A model generated the notes under the pieces. That model did not search any database, was not told the origin of the DNA, and saw only the letters and a list, made by a program, of their open reading frames with translations. From Paenibacillus aceti (GTDB taxonomy: Bacteria; Bacillota; Bacilli; Paenibacillales; Paenibacillaceae), in NCBI RefSeq assembly GCF_003614185.1, contig NZ_KZ987724.1, positions 3,225,319-3,289,318 on the forward strand: a DNA stretch of 64,000 nucleotides, in the 5' to 3' direction. The position numbers and the translations under genes are program-made. Position 1 is the first letter of the stretch. Each line of letters starts with the position of its first letter. Shown here in pieces: positions 1-9,126 of the stretch.

Positions 1-137
1 GTGCTGGTGCGGTTATTGTGTTGGTGGGATGCTGCGACTGTCGTGCTGATGCGATTGTTGCGGGGGCTCTGTGGAGACTATGGGGCTGTGAGGTAGATAG
101 AACTTGCTGCGCTGGCGGGCAGACCGGCAGGAATACG

Positions 138-324
138 AAAAGCCTGCATTTCTGCAGGCTTTTTACGCACTAGACGCCCCTTTGAGCAAAATTCCTGCAA
201 AAGTGCAGGCTTTTCCCTAAATTTCGGTGAAATCAGGAGAAATCCGTTAAAAAACCTGCAAAAATGCAGGAATTCGTGATTTCAGGCCCATTTCGGGCGT
301 AAAAGCCTGCACTTTTGCAGGCTT
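138..324. repeat. Four copies of a short CCTGCA/TGCAGG hairpin repeat
   Basis: Four hairpins with the core CCTGCA-N3/4-TGCAGG lie at about 138-164, 194-210, 255-270 and 301-324. The first and fourth are flanked by AAAAG and CTTTT, so they look like terminator stems readable on either strand; the second and third keep the core and only part of the flanks. No gene overlaps them. The first could terminate a gene left of the window. The multiplication of one stem with spacing of about 50-60 bases is what makes this a repeat family and not a single terminator. Confidence 0.75.
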
Positions 325-353
325 TTGCGAAACCTGAGTTTGGCGGCAAACTC

Positions 354-536
354 TAACGAAACTGTGTATCGCTATTCGCAACAAAAAGCGCCTCTGAAAA
401 TTGCAACGAAACAGGGTATCGCTATTGGTTGACATAAGTGTTCAAAGGGCCTGATTACTCCAAAATAGCGCTATGGTGTTTCGTTAGATTTGAATTGGTG
501 TTGTTTGGGAGCAAATAGCGTTATGGTGTTTCGTTA
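354..536. repeat. Four 23-base repeats, two direct and two inverted
   Basis: A 23-base unit that reads roughly TAACGAAAC-N7-CGCTATT on the plus strand occurs at 354-376 and 404-426, exactly 50 bases apart. The reverse complement occurs at 464-486 and 514-536, again exactly 50 bases apart. The four copies therefore form a large symmetrical palindrome centred near base 445. The middle bases vary while both ends are kept. No coding sequence covers the region. Function is unknown; it could be a dispersed intergenic element typical of this genus. Confidence 0.75.
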
Positions 537-563
537 GAAATAGGACCGCACAGTTGGGTGCAG

Positions 564-777
564 TTGGGCTCACTACGACGAACCCCTTAAGGGGTTCCCA
601 TCCCAAAGGACGCAAAAAAAGCTCTCCGCACGGCTTGGAGTGCCTTTTGACTACCGACCCAGTCGGGGTACTCGCACTTCCGTGCGAGACTCCGTTCGCC
701 CCCCATTTGCTGATGCATTTGGGCTCACTGCGACGAACCCCTAAGGGGTTCTTATCCCAAGGGACAAAAAAAGCTCT
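564..777. repeat. Direct duplication beside the tRNA gene
   Basis: The stretch 564-625 is repeated with few changes at 719-777. Each copy contains a small palindrome around AACCCCTTAAGGGGTT and ends in an A-run followed by GCTCT, which is the left arm of a hairpin. On the minus strand each copy thus ends in a stem plus T-run, the terminator design seen directly downstream of the tRNA. The duplication probably multiplied the tRNA terminator region, perhaps leaving a remnant of a lost neighbouring tRNA unit. I cannot see a second intact tRNA. Confidence 0.6.
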
Positions 778-796
778 ACCATATGGCGAGCTTTTT
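766..796 (-). terminator. Terminator of tRNA-Arg
   Basis: A stem of AAAAAGCTC and GAGCTTTTT with an 11-base middle part reads on the minus strand as a GC-containing hairpin ending in a run of T, immediately downstream of the tRNA gene. Confidence 0.7.
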
Positions 797-801
797 GACT
801 A

Positions 802-875
<74 letters not shown>

Positions 876-988
876 ATGAAAAAGAATGCGATATTAATTA
901 TATCGCATCTGGCTTATTTTTCAAGAGGTTTTATTTAACGTTAATTTACATATTGTGGATCACAGCAACGCGGCAAAGACAACTGCGA

Positions 989-1297
989 TCAATTCTCATA
1001 CCCGACACGCTGCAGAAGCTGCCTCGTCTCCTCGGTGCCAAGTCGGTAAATCTCCCGGTACAAGCCGTCAAGTACGCTCTGATAGCTGTGGTTAACCACA
1101 TCCTCCGGGCTATCTGGCCAAGGGAAAGTGTATGCGAGGAAGGTGCTCTCTTCCTTCTCACCGAGCTGCTGCAGCTTATACCTGATCGAATCGGCTTCCT
1201 CCGGAGTCGCACGTATCACCCATTCATAAGAAGTGGCCTCTGGATCATCGAGCACTGAACGTCCCTGAACGGACACATAAAACATCTTCCTGTCCAT
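989..1297 (-). CDS. Conserved hypothetical protein, 102 aa
   Basis: A small soluble protein with no signal peptide or membrane segment. I do not recognise the family. The N-terminal half looks like a beta-strand (FYVSVQGRSVL) followed by a short alpha/beta stretch rich in acidic residues; the C-terminal half is helical with a QQLGEKEE segment. The start at 1297 is chosen because AAGGGAG stands eight bases upstream; an in-frame ATG at 1324 lacks such a site. It is transcribed away from asnB and stands alone, so context gives no functional clue. Confidence 0.65.
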   Translation of the reverse strand: MDRKMFYVSVQGRSVLDDPEATSYEWVIRATPEEADSIRYKLQQLGEKEESTFLAYTFPWPDSPEDVVNHSYQSVLDGLYREIYRLGTEETRQLLQRVGYEN

Positions 1298-1447
1298 CTT
1301 TCCGCTCCCTTCAAGCTTGGTCATCTATTTTAGTCATAGTTTTCCGTAGAGGACAGACATTTTATGCCCCTTTCCGGCATAATTTGTTATTACTTTTCGC
1401 CCGGTTGCTACGGGGACGGAAGCCATCATAGAGAGGAGACACCACAA

Positions 1448-3292
1448 ATGTGCGGAATTGCCGGCTTTATCGAATGGAACCGGGATTTGACTCTGGAGTC
1501 GAACCTGGTCTTGTCCATGACATCCTGCCTCGAATCCAGAGGACCGGATGCTGAAGGTACCTGGATTTCCGGTCCCTGCGCCTTCGGCCATCGCCGACTG
1601 AGCGTCATGGACCCGGAGAACGGGGCTCAGCCGATGGTCATTCAGGAGGAAGAAGCTACCTTTACAATCGTGTATAACGGAGAGATTTATAACGCCCCGG
1701 AATTAAAGGAGGAATTACAGCAGCGGGGGCGCCGATTCAGGACAAACTGCGACACCGAGGTTCTGCTTCAGGCCTATATTGAATGGGGGCCGGATGCGGT
1801 ACAACGGCTGAATGGGATATTCGCCTTCGCGATATGGGATAGCGTGCGGGAGCATGTCTTCCTGGCTCGGGATCGGCTAGGCGTCAAGCCTCTTTTCTAT
1901 AGTGAAGCCGGGGAGACATTTATTTTTGGCTCCGAACCTAAAGCGTTGCTCCAGCATCCCAAGGTAGAAGCGGCCGTTGGCCCCGAGGGGCTGGCTGAAA
2001 TTTTCGTAATCGGCCCTGCCAGAACCCCCGGACACGGGGTCTATCGCAACATCAAGGAGCTTCTGCCCGGACAGGTTATGCTCTTCAGTCGCAACGGACT
2101 GCGCCGCTTTTCCTATTGGAAGCTGGAGGCCCAGGAGCATGAGCACAGTGTAGATGAAACCGCCGCCCATATTCGTGCATTACTACAGGATACGATGGAC
2201 CGCCAGCTCATTTCCGATGTTCCCATCTGCACTCTGCTGTCAGGAGGACTTGACTCCAGCGCTCTGACCGCCCTCGCGGTCGATTATTATCGTAGGACCG
2301 GCCAAGGCCGGATGCATACTTATTCAGTCGATTATGAGGACAATGACCAATACTTCCAAGCCCATAGCTTTCAGCCCGGGGCGGATGCCCCCTATATCCA
2401 ACGCATGGTCGATGGGTTCGGTACCGAACATCACTGGATTACCTTCAATACTTCAGAACTCGTCGACGCTTTGACAGACTCGACTCTGGCTCGCGATCTG
2501 CCAGGTATGGCAGATGTCGATGCTTCATTGCTGTTATTCTGCAGAGAGATCAAACAGAATGCGACCGTCGCCATTTCTGGTGAAGCCGCCGATGAGGTCT
2601 TCGGAGGCTATCCCTGGTTCCACCGCAAGGAATTGCTGGAATCCGGCACCTTCCCCTGGTCAGTAGCGACCGATCTGCGATCCAGTCTGTTATCGCCCGA
2701 GATCAGAGACTGGATTCGCCCAGAGCAATATGTCGCCGACAGATACAGCCAAGCCGTAGCGGAAGTTCCTCATCTAAACGGTGAGGATGAACAACAAGCC
2801 CGCATGAGATTGATGTCCTATCTTAACATTACCCGCTTCATGCCGACTCTGCTGGACCGCAAGGACCGCATGAGCATGGGTGCTGGGCTAGAGGTCCGAG
2901 TTCCCTTCTGTGACCATCGGCTCGTTCAATACGTCTGGAATATCCCTTGGGAGATCAAGACGGTCGGGGGACGAGAGAAGGGCATTCTGCGCAAAGCGCT
3001 GGAAGGTAGCCTGCCTGAGGACGTACTTTACCGCAAAAAAAGCCCCTATCCGAAAACCCATCATCCCGACTATCTAGCCAAAGTGAAGGAGCAGATGCTC
3101 CATATTCTCGATGATCCTGCTTCACCGATCCTGCCGCTGATTGACGCAGATAAAATACGCTCGATCGCCGCCTCGCCGGAAGCTTCCACTAATCTGCCCT
3201 GGTTCGGCCAGTTAATGTCAGGGCCACAGCTTTTCGCCTATCTCACGCAGGTTAACTTTTGGCTATCGCACTACCGTATTTCCATTCACTAA
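1448..3292 (+). CDS. asnB: Asparagine synthetase, glutamine-hydrolysing
   Basis: Makes asparagine from aspartate, ATP and glutamine in the cytoplasm. The start at 1448 gives Met-Cys-Gly-Ile, exposing the catalytic Cys2 of the N-terminal class II glutaminase domain (about residues 2-210); the upstream in-frame codons are discarded for this reason, and GAGAGGAG precedes this ATG. The synthetase domain shows the PP-loop LLSGGLDSS near residue 265 and a conserved GEAADEVFGGY stretch near 380. The length of 614 residues matches the AsnB/AsnO group of Bacillus, of which AsnO is tied to sporulation; which paralog this is cannot be decided here. Followed by a strong terminator. Confidence 0.93.
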   Translation: MCGIAGFIEWNRDLTLESNLVLSMTSCLESRGPDAEGTWISGPCAFGHRRLSVMDPENGAQPMVIQEEEATFTIVYNGEIYNAPELKEELQQRGRRFRTNCDTEVLLQAYIEWGPDAVQRLNGIFAFAIWDSVREHVFLARDRLGVKPLFYSEAGETFIFGSEPKALLQHPKVEAAVGPEGLAEIFVIGPARTPGHGVYRNIKELLPGQVMLFSRNGLRRFSYWKLEAQEHEHSVDETAAHIRALLQDTMDRQLISDVPICTLLSGGLDSSALTALAVDYYRRTGQGRMHTYSVDYEDNDQYFQAHSFQPGADAPYIQRMVDGFGTEHHWITFNTSELVDALTDSTLARDLPGMADVDASLLLFCREIKQNATVAISGEAADEVFGGYPWFHRKELLESGTFPWSVATDLRSSLLSPEIRDWIRPEQYVADRYSQAVAEVPHLNGEDEQQARMRLMSYLNITRFMPTLLDRKDRMSMGAGLEVRVPFCDHRLVQYVWNIPWEIKTVGGREKGILRKALEGSLPEDVLYRKKSPYPKTHHPDYLAKVKEQMLHILDDPASPILPLIDADKIRSIAASPEASTNLPWFGQLMSGPQLFAYLTQVNFWLSHYRISIH

Positions 3293-3295
3293 TCC

Positions 3296-3354
3296 AAAAG
3301 AGATCGCCCCCCGATTCAGGTCGATAACCTGGCCGGACGGGGCGATCTCTTTTA
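3296..3354. terminator. Bidirectional terminator between asnB and chitinase gene
   Basis: Near-perfect inverted repeat AAAAGAGATCGCCCC / GGGGCGATCTCTTTT separating two convergent genes, with A/T runs on both flanks, so it can serve both strands. Confidence 0.85.
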
Positions 3355-3363
3355 TAAACTATG

Positions 3364-6300
3364 TTAATTCGATAATTCCAGGGCGCGAAGCATTCTCATC
3401 ACCGTAACCGCCATCTGCGCCTTAGTCACATTTGTTCTTGGAGATAGAGAAGTATCTGAGACTCCCTTCATAATATGATGTTCTACCATCAGAGCCATTG
3501 AGCTCTGTGCATATGCAGCGATTTCCGCACTATCTTGATATTTATCCAGTAATGTCAGACTTGCCGTATTCTCCTTGCCGATGAATTTCATCGCATTAGC
3601 TAGCATGATCGCCAGCTCTTGACGGGTAATTGCCGCGTCTGGATCGAACCGGTCCGCGGATTTGCCTTGCACCAATCCTGCCTGCTTCGCCGCCTGGATT
3701 TCCTCAGCAAATGGAGAATCAGGACTAACATCGCTATAAGGAGCCGTGCTACTCTCCTGCGAAATAATTCCCAAGCCTCTGACGATCATTGCGATGACCT
3801 CGGCTCGTGTAATATGGCGCTTGGCCCCGAACTGATCAGAGGAATCGCCGGAAGTAATCATCTTCGTAACGACCGCTGAAATATCGGCAGCCGCCCAGTC
3901 GAGAGCAGCATCCTTGAAGATACCACTTCCATTTTCGAGTAATACGAAGATTCCGTTAGCATTCAGCTTCAGTTCACCAGTTATAATCCCTTCACCCTTC
4001 GCGAACAAGACTGGTACAGAATGCAGGTGATCCTTGCCCGGTATATACGCCGCGCCTGTAATCGAGTTCATATTTACACCCTCGGCCTTGAACTTCACCT
4101 TGCCGCTCACATAAATATTACCGAAGGACACAGGCTCCGCTGTCTTCCCGTCTGCGGATAATTTCTCTAGCTTGAGCTTGAACGGTTCCCCATAAGTCTT
4201 CCTGCCAGCCAGCAATCCTTGCATAGCCTCTACCGCCGCCGAATCAGCCGAACCTAATGACAGCTTGAGCGCCGCATCCGCAGGAAATACCGACACAGGT
4301 AGTACATACTCCATACCATGGATCACTACAGTCAATCCCGCATGGTCAATTTGGGATAGAGCCGCAATCACCTCTTGCGGAAGAAGGATTTCCGCCTGCT
4401 TCACCCCATCCTCAATGGCAATTCTGAAGGAATCGGTGCCAGCATTCTTAATGGATTTCACCGTCTCTGCAGCAGGCAGGGTAACGACCGCTTTGTCCCC
4501 TTCCTTAGCTACCTTCACCGGCAACAGCCCTTTATCCTTGGATTCAGGTGGAGTTGAAGTTGTACCCGAACCAGAGCTGGAGCTTGGTGGAGTTGACGGC
4601 CCAGTCGAATCCGACGACGTCGTAGCATTCAATGCTCCCGAGGCCACGGACACTCTGTTGATCTTATCCCCCTCCCGGTCTACTGCCAGAACATGAAGTT
4701 TATAATTGGTGGCAGGTGTCAATGACGACACCGTATAGCTGGTGGTATCGGTGGAACCCGCGAATTGGTCGTCTATATAAACCTCATAGACCTTGGCTCC
4801 TTCTACGGCAGCCCATTTCACTTGTACCGAGCTCGCTGTGATTGAATTCGTCGTAAGCAGCTTCGGCGCGGCTAATTCCTGCTCATTCACCCGGCCGTCG
4901 ATCGGCAGCGCCTCGTTCAACACCGTAACCAGCTTATTATCGCGATCCCCGCTAATATCCCAGTTCATCGTTCCGGCGATATCCAGCGTTTTTACCAGGG
5001 AAGCCGTATACGCCATAGTATTCTCATCGTTAAAAGTAATGAAGACTTGTTTATCCGGATTGTACACATACGCCACCTTGGCCGCATCATTCCAATAACG
5101 CTTATACCCTTCCTTATTCACGTAATTGCGATCCAGATCGAAATAATCGAATAGTCCGGTCTCATAGGTACCAAAGGAGGTCGTCGTTGTCGTACAGATC
5201 TGGTACTCTCCATTGGCTGGACAGCCTTCCCAACCCTTTCCGTAAAAAGGCACACCCGCAACCAGCTTGTAATTAGGAACGCCTCCGTTCAGATGGCCCA
5301 GAAGCGCACCTCTTACATTATTTCTCGGGGCACTTTTAGGGGCGCTTTTGGCAGGTAAATTCTTGTCATAGTACAGTGGCGAATTATGGTTTGCTAAGGT
5401 CTGCCAGCTGCCGCTGAAGTCATAGGTCATGATATTAATGAAATCGAGATAAGCCACAGAATTGGCAAAATCAGCGTTCTCAATGAAGCTTTCCGCTTGT
5501 CCCGATGCCATCGACAGAAGATAATACTTCCCATCCTCTGACCCTGCCGCATCCAGCGCATCTCTGATCGCCGACATCATCAGCGTGAAATTCTGCTTAT
5601 CCTCCGGCCTTCTGGAGTTCGATTCATCTCCCCCCTCAACCGGGTACTCCCAGTCGATATCAATGCCGTCAAATTGATACTCGCGCAGGAATTTTACGAT
5701 CGAATTAGCAAAAACGCGCCGAGTAATCTCATCTGCAGCCATATTGGAGAAATTCTTCGACCAGGACCAACCGCCAACAGAAGCCATGAGCTTCAAGTGC
5801 GGATGAGCCGAACGAATCGCCCTGAATTTAGCAAAATTATCTAAATCGACCTCGTTATCACCGATGATAATCTCACCATCGTAGACGTAATCTTGTTGCA
5901 GGGGAATATCCTCGTTCTGGCATGCATTTGGCCTGGAGCCAAACTTCTTCCAGCAAATATCAGCAAATGCATAATTGATATGGCTGCTCTTCGATACATC
6001 TACATCCTCGGGATAAAACTCCCGTCCATACACCGACCACGCGGTATAATAGCTAACCAGTGTATAATCGGCACCTGGTACAGCTGATACAACCTGGCTC
6101 AGTGGTGACTCCCATAGACTGTTCTTGGCCATGACGGTGAAGGAATATGTCTTGCCTTCCTCCAGCCCACTCGCGACATAGCGGTTATTCTCGCTACTGC
6201 CGAGATAGGTACCGTCCATGTAAATATCATACGCCGTAGCTCCTGATACTGGCGCCCATCCGAGTGAGACGGTCTGCCTCGTCGCTGTAATGACCTGCAG

Positions 6301-7146
6301 AGCCTGCGGCGCTTCCAGTGCTCCCCACGATATTGTCACTGCATTACTAGGAGCAGACGGCGGAACTCCCTGATTCTGAGCCCCGACCCGGAAAGTAAGC
6401 TTGGTTCCCACCTCAATCGAGTCGCTTACTGAATAAGTAGCAGTCGTCGCGCTGTTCTCCCAGGTACCCATGATCCAGTTATCGTTAACATATAGATCAT
6501 ATCCTGTTGCCTTAGGGCTTGAACCCCAGGACAGAGTTATGTCCTGATCGGTGATATCGGTGATTCGCAAATAGCTCGGCGGGGTTAATGGCGGGTCCTT
6601 ATATTCGCTCGTATCGGCAGTGGTGGTGAACTCTAAAATATTGCTCTTATAATCATGCGAAGGTCGATCTTTATTCCAAGTAATATATACTCGATAGGTT
6701 GTCTCCGGCTCTAAACCACCAACAGATCTGCTCCAGAGATTTCCCCAATTAAGCCAACCTCCTGTATCAGCATCCCAAATATCGATGTCATTATCATCAT
6801 CCTCAATAAAATCCCAGGCTAACTTAACACTGTTATGCGTCACTTCCTCATACCGAAGATTCGTAGGTCCCGTTTTCACCTCGGCATCTTCTTCGCTGTT
6901 TATTTCTTCTTGGGGATCAGCCTCCTCTGTTTTAGTCTCAATACTCTCTGTTTCTTTGCTGTCTATCGATTCGGGTGGTTCTTGCTCTATCGGCTCTACG
7001 GGTTGAGTTATTTCAAGCGGTTGATCTGCAGGTTCTGTCTCTGCGGCATAGATTTGCGAGGAATCCAGCAATGGGCCAAAGGCTAGGAGGAAAGTTAGAA
7101 CAATGATTGTGGCCCGGAAAAACTTTTTACGAAAAAAAACGCGCAT
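3364..7146 (-). CDS. Cell-surface GH18 chitinase with FN3 and SLH domains
   Basis: A 1260-residue secreted hydrolase. Order: signal peptide ending near Ala-Ala-Glu (1-35); acidic linker (36-92); three fibronectin type III repeats (about 93-176, 185-275, 277-360); GH18 catalytic domain (about 362-755) with the DGIDIDWEYP motif near residues 491-501, whose last Glu is the catalytic acid; a fourth FN3 (about 768-850); Ser/Pro/Thr linker; a domain of unclear type (about 890-1080); and three SLH repeats to the C-terminus. The SLH repeats should hold it on pyruvylated cell-wall polymer. GH18 predicts chitinase activity, although endo-N-acetylglucosaminidase is possible. GAGGGGTG precedes the ATG. 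A promoter and a cre-like site lie upstream. Confidence 0.9.
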   Translation of the reverse strand: MRVFFRKKFFRATIIVLTFLLAFGPLLDSSQIYAAETEPADQPLEITQPVEPIEQEPPESIDSKETESIETKTEEADPQEEINSEEDAEVKTGPTNLRYEEVTHNSVKLAWDFIEDDDNDIDIWDADTGGWLNWGNLWSRSVGGLEPETTYRVYITWNKDRPSHDYKSNILEFTTTADTSEYKDPPLTPPSYLRITDITDQDITLSWGSSPKATGYDLYVNDNWIMGTWENSATTATYSVSDSIEVGTKLTFRVGAQNQGVPPSAPSNAVTISWGALEAPQALQVITATRQTVSLGWAPVSGATAYDIYMDGTYLGSSENNRYVASGLEEGKTYSFTVMAKNSLWESPLSQVVSAVPGADYTLVSYYTAWSVYGREFYPEDVDVSKSSHINYAFADICWKKFGSRPNACQNEDIPLQQDYVYDGEIIIGDNEVDLDNFAKFRAIRSAHPHLKLMASVGGWSWSKNFSNMAADEITRRVFANSIVKFLREYQFDGIDIDWEYPVEGGDESNSRRPEDKQNFTLMMSAIRDALDAAGSEDGKYYLLSMASGQAESFIENADFANSVAYLDFINIMTYDFSGSWQTLANHNSPLYYDKNLPAKSAPKSAPRNNVRGALLGHLNGGVPNYKLVAGVPFYGKGWEGCPANGEYQICTTTTTSFGTYETGLFDYFDLDRNYVNKEGYKRYWNDAAKVAYVYNPDKQVFITFNDENTMAYTASLVKTLDIAGTMNWDISGDRDNKLVTVLNEALPIDGRVNEQELAAPKLLTTNSITASSVQVKWAAVEGAKVYEVYIDDQFAGSTDTTSYTVSSLTPATNYKLHVLAVDREGDKINRVSVASGALNATTSSDSTGPSTPPSSSSGSGTTSTPPESKDKGLLPVKVAKEGDKAVVTLPAAETVKSIKNAGTDSFRIAIEDGVKQAEILLPQEVIAALSQIDHAGLTVVIHGMEYVLPVSVFPADAALKLSLGSADSAAVEAMQGLLAGRKTYGEPFKLKLEKLSADGKTAEPVSFGNIYVSGKVKFKAEGVNMNSITGAAYIPGKDHLHSVPVLFAKGEGIITGELKLNANGIFVLLENGSGIFKDAALDWAAADISAVVTKMITSGDSSDQFGAKRHITRAEVIAMIVRGLGIISQESSTAPYSDVSPDSPFAEEIQAAKQAGLVQGKSADRFDPDAAITRQELAIMLANAMKFIGKENTASLTLLDKYQDSAEIAAYAQSSMALMVEHHIMKGVSDTSLSPRTNVTKAQMAVTVMRMLRALELSN

Positions 7147-7178
7147 TTAGTCACCCCTCTATAAACTTAAATTTCCAT

Positions 7179-7207
7179 ATTCTATTTCAAAATCAAGTTT
7201 GTTGAAA
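7179..7207 (-). promoter_or_regulatory. Candidate sigma-A promoter of the chitinase gene
   Basis: On the minus strand TTTCAA (7202-7207) and TAGAAT (7179-7184) are separated by exactly 17 bases, 33 bases upstream of the start codon. The -35 box is weak. Confidence 0.45.
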
Positions 7208-7216
7208 GCGGTTACC
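7203..7216. promoter_or_regulatory. Candidate CcpA (cre) site over the chitinase promoter
   Basis: TGAAAGCGGTTACC fits the catabolite-responsive element pattern TGWAARCGYTWNCW with two deviations and overlaps the proposed -35 box. Carbon-catabolite repression of chitinase genes is known in bacilli; that it applies here is inference. Confidence 0.5.
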
Positions 7217-7443
7217 TAAAACGGTATATAAATGCTGTCTCCCTCCTTTATCGCTGGACGTCAGATTCACTAGTTCACTTTCTTGTAGTGACATCTCCCC
7301 TTTTTATCATGAAATGGTCTCTAGGGTTATCGGTTTCTTGGGAGTTACATTAAATCATGCGACCTCTCGAGAAAGAACGGAAGGGATAATTTTATATTAT
7401 TCAGGGATAAAAACTTACAATAATGAGGGACCATAACACAAAA

Positions 7444-7485
7444 AAGGCTTGACCCGAAAGGAGATTTCCTCACGAGTCAAGCCTT
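7444..7485 (-). terminator. Terminator after rdgB
   Basis: AAGGCTTGAC and GTCAAGCCTT form a 10-bp stem; on the minus strand a run of T follows. It ends the gerM-rph-rdgB transcription path. Confidence 0.85.
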
Positions 7486-7500
7486 GTCTGCTCCAAGCTT

Positions 7501-8136
7501 CTATTGACGATCACGCTGCTCCAGCTTCTCGGCCAAGAGACGAAGCGCAGCCCCACGGTGACTAATCGCCTGCTTCTCCTCAATGCTCAATTCCGCCATC
7601 GTCTTCTCATACTCCGGCAGATAGAACAGAGGATCATAACCGAAGCCACCTGCCCCCGCAGGGTCTGCAGTAATCCAGCCACCCACGGAGCCCTCAGCTT
7701 CGATAAACTGTCCGGTGGCCGGATCATACAGTGCCAAATGGCATACGAATCTCGCCGTGCTCAGCAGCGGCTGGTCGGTGTCCTCCCCTTGCTGTATGCG
7801 CTCCAGCGCTTTCAACAGCTTCTCATTGTTAGCTTCATCCGATGCGTCCTCCCCGGCATAACGGGCCGAGTAGACTCCCGGAGCTCCATCCAGCTGATCC
7901 ACACAGAGCCCGGAATCATCGGCAAGCACGGGCTGACCGAGACGATCACCCACTTCTTTAGCCTTCTTGCGCGCATTATCAGCAAAGGTCTCTCCGTCTT
8001 CGATCACTTCCGGTACATCGGGAAAGTCATACATGCTCTTCACCGGCTTGTTCAGAAATCCAAGCGCATGGGCGAACTCACGAACCTTGCCCTGGTTCCG
8101 GGTCGCTACTATAATCACATTACCGTCCAACCCCAC
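7501..8136 (-). CDS. rdgB: XTP/dITP pyrophosphatase (RdgB/HAM1 family)
   Basis: Removes non-canonical purine nucleotides (ITP, dITP, XTP) by hydrolysis to the monophosphate and pyrophosphate. The 211 residues are the normal size. The N-terminal ATRNQGKVREF substrate-binding segment, the central LADDSGLCVD motif and the GFGYDPLFYLPE stretch are typical. The GTG start overlaps the stop codon of rph by one base (TAGTG), with GGAGG nine bases upstream, so translation is probably coupled. Corresponds to ysnA of Bacillus subtilis, which also follows rph. Confidence 0.95.
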   Translation of the reverse strand: MGLDGNVIIVATRNQGKVREFAHALGFLNKPVKSMYDFPDVPEVIEDGETFADNARKKAKEVGDRLGQPVLADDSGLCVDQLDGAPGVYSARYAGEDASDEANNEKLLKALERIQQGEDTDQPLLSTARFVCHLALYDPATGQFIEAEGSVGGWITADPAGAGGFGYDPLFYLPEYEKTMAELSIEEKQAISHRGAALRLLAEKLEQRDRQ

Positions 8137-8894
8137 TATGCCTGTCCTCCTGTCTGATCCGCACTGATTTTGAGAGCAATCGCCCCTAACGCCTCTTGCT
8201 GCTGTGATATCATCTCATGAATGCCTTGCTCTGCAAGCTCGAGCATACGGTCAAGCTCCTGACGCGAGAACGGGTTCTCCTCCCCGGTTCCCTGCACTTC
8301 TACGAACTGACCTTGCCCTGTCATCACCACATTCATATCGACCTTGGCCTTGGAATCCTCTTCATATTCGAGATCAAGCACGATATTCTCCCCGACAATG
8401 CCTACACTGACAGCAGCCAGGAAATCCTTAATCGGAAATGTAGGCAGATTATGCTTCTGAACCAGCTTGTTAACAGCGAATGCCATCGCCACAAATGCGC
8501 CGGTAATCGACGCTGTGCGCGTCCCGCCATCAGCTTGAATCACGTCGCAGTCAACCGTAATAGAGCGTTCTCCAAGCGCATGAAGGTCGACGACCGAACG
8601 CAATGAACGGCCGATCAGCCTCTGGATCTCCATCGTTCTGCCGCTAAGCTTGCCGCGGGCCGATTCACGCTGATTACGGGATTGTGTCGCCCGAGGTAGC
8701 ATGGAATATTCCGCAGTAATCCAGCCTTTTCCCTGTCCCTTCATAAACATCGGAACCTTCTCGTCAACGGTTGCCGTGCATATAACTTTGGTATCCCCAA
8801 CCTCAATATACACAGAGCCTTCTGCATATTTATTTATATTTACGGTCAATTTCATCGGCCGCCGTTCATTTACTTCACGTCCGTTAGGTCTCAT
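8136..8894 (-). CDS. rph: Ribonuclease PH
   Basis: Phosphorolytic 3'-5' exoribonuclease that trims tRNA precursors. The 252-residue protein begins with the family-typical [13 protein letters not shown] and contains [14 protein letters not shown] and the basic RSLRSVVDL region near the active site, followed by a [19 protein letters not shown] stretch with the catalytic-site residues. GGAGG precedes the ATG. Downstream rdgB overlaps its stop. It lies downstream of gerM with a terminator in the gap, so it may have its own promoter. Confidence 0.97.
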   Translation of the reverse strand: MRPNGREVNERRPMKLTVNINKYAEGSVYIEVGDTKVICTATVDEKVPMFMKGQGKGWITAEYSMLPRATQSRNQRESARGKLSGRTMEIQRLIGRSLRSVVDLHALGERSITVDCDVIQADGGTRTASITGAFVAMAFAVNKLVQKHNLPTFPIKDFLAAVSVGIVGENIVLDLEYEEDSKAKVDMNVVMTGQGQFVEVQGTGEENPFSRQELDRMLELAEQGIHEMISQQQEALGAIALKISADQTGGQA

Positions 8895-9083
8895 TATAAT
8901 TGCCTCCTACATTTATCATGCTGTCTGTTCGCTTCCCTATTCTACCAAAATGTAAAGATAAAAGCATCTTTTCGCTTCATTTGTGGGAAAGAAACTTCCT
9001 TTTCCAGACCATTCTTTACCATAGCCTAATCTTCCTGTAATTATCCAAAATAGGCAGGGAATCCGTTCAAGCAGACTCCTGTA

Positions 9084-9116
9084 AAAATAAAGGAGGGACA
9101 CGATTTGCGCCCTCCT
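9084..9116 (-). terminator. Terminator after gerM
   Basis: AGGAGGG and CCCTCCT flank a 12-base loop; on the minus strand the stem is followed by TTTATTTTT. It would partly insulate rph from gerM transcription. Confidence 0.7.
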
Positions 9117-9126
9117 AAGCTTAAAT

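Larger units (their letters stand above)
7147..7443. other. Intergenic stretch upstream of the chitinase gene
   Basis: About 300 bases, clearly richer in A and T than the flanking genes. Apart from the promoter and cre-like site near its left end and the rdgB terminator at its right end, I see no gene or RNA structure in it. Confidence 0.6.

Noticed and set aside
138-536. Possible CRISPR array
   Set aside because: The repeats are of two kinds, some inverted, with similar and not unique spacers, and no cas gene is in the window.
7504-8157. Plus-strand frame of 217 codons opposite rdgB
   Set aside because: Complete shadow of rdgB with no family resemblance; typical of GC-balanced coding regions.
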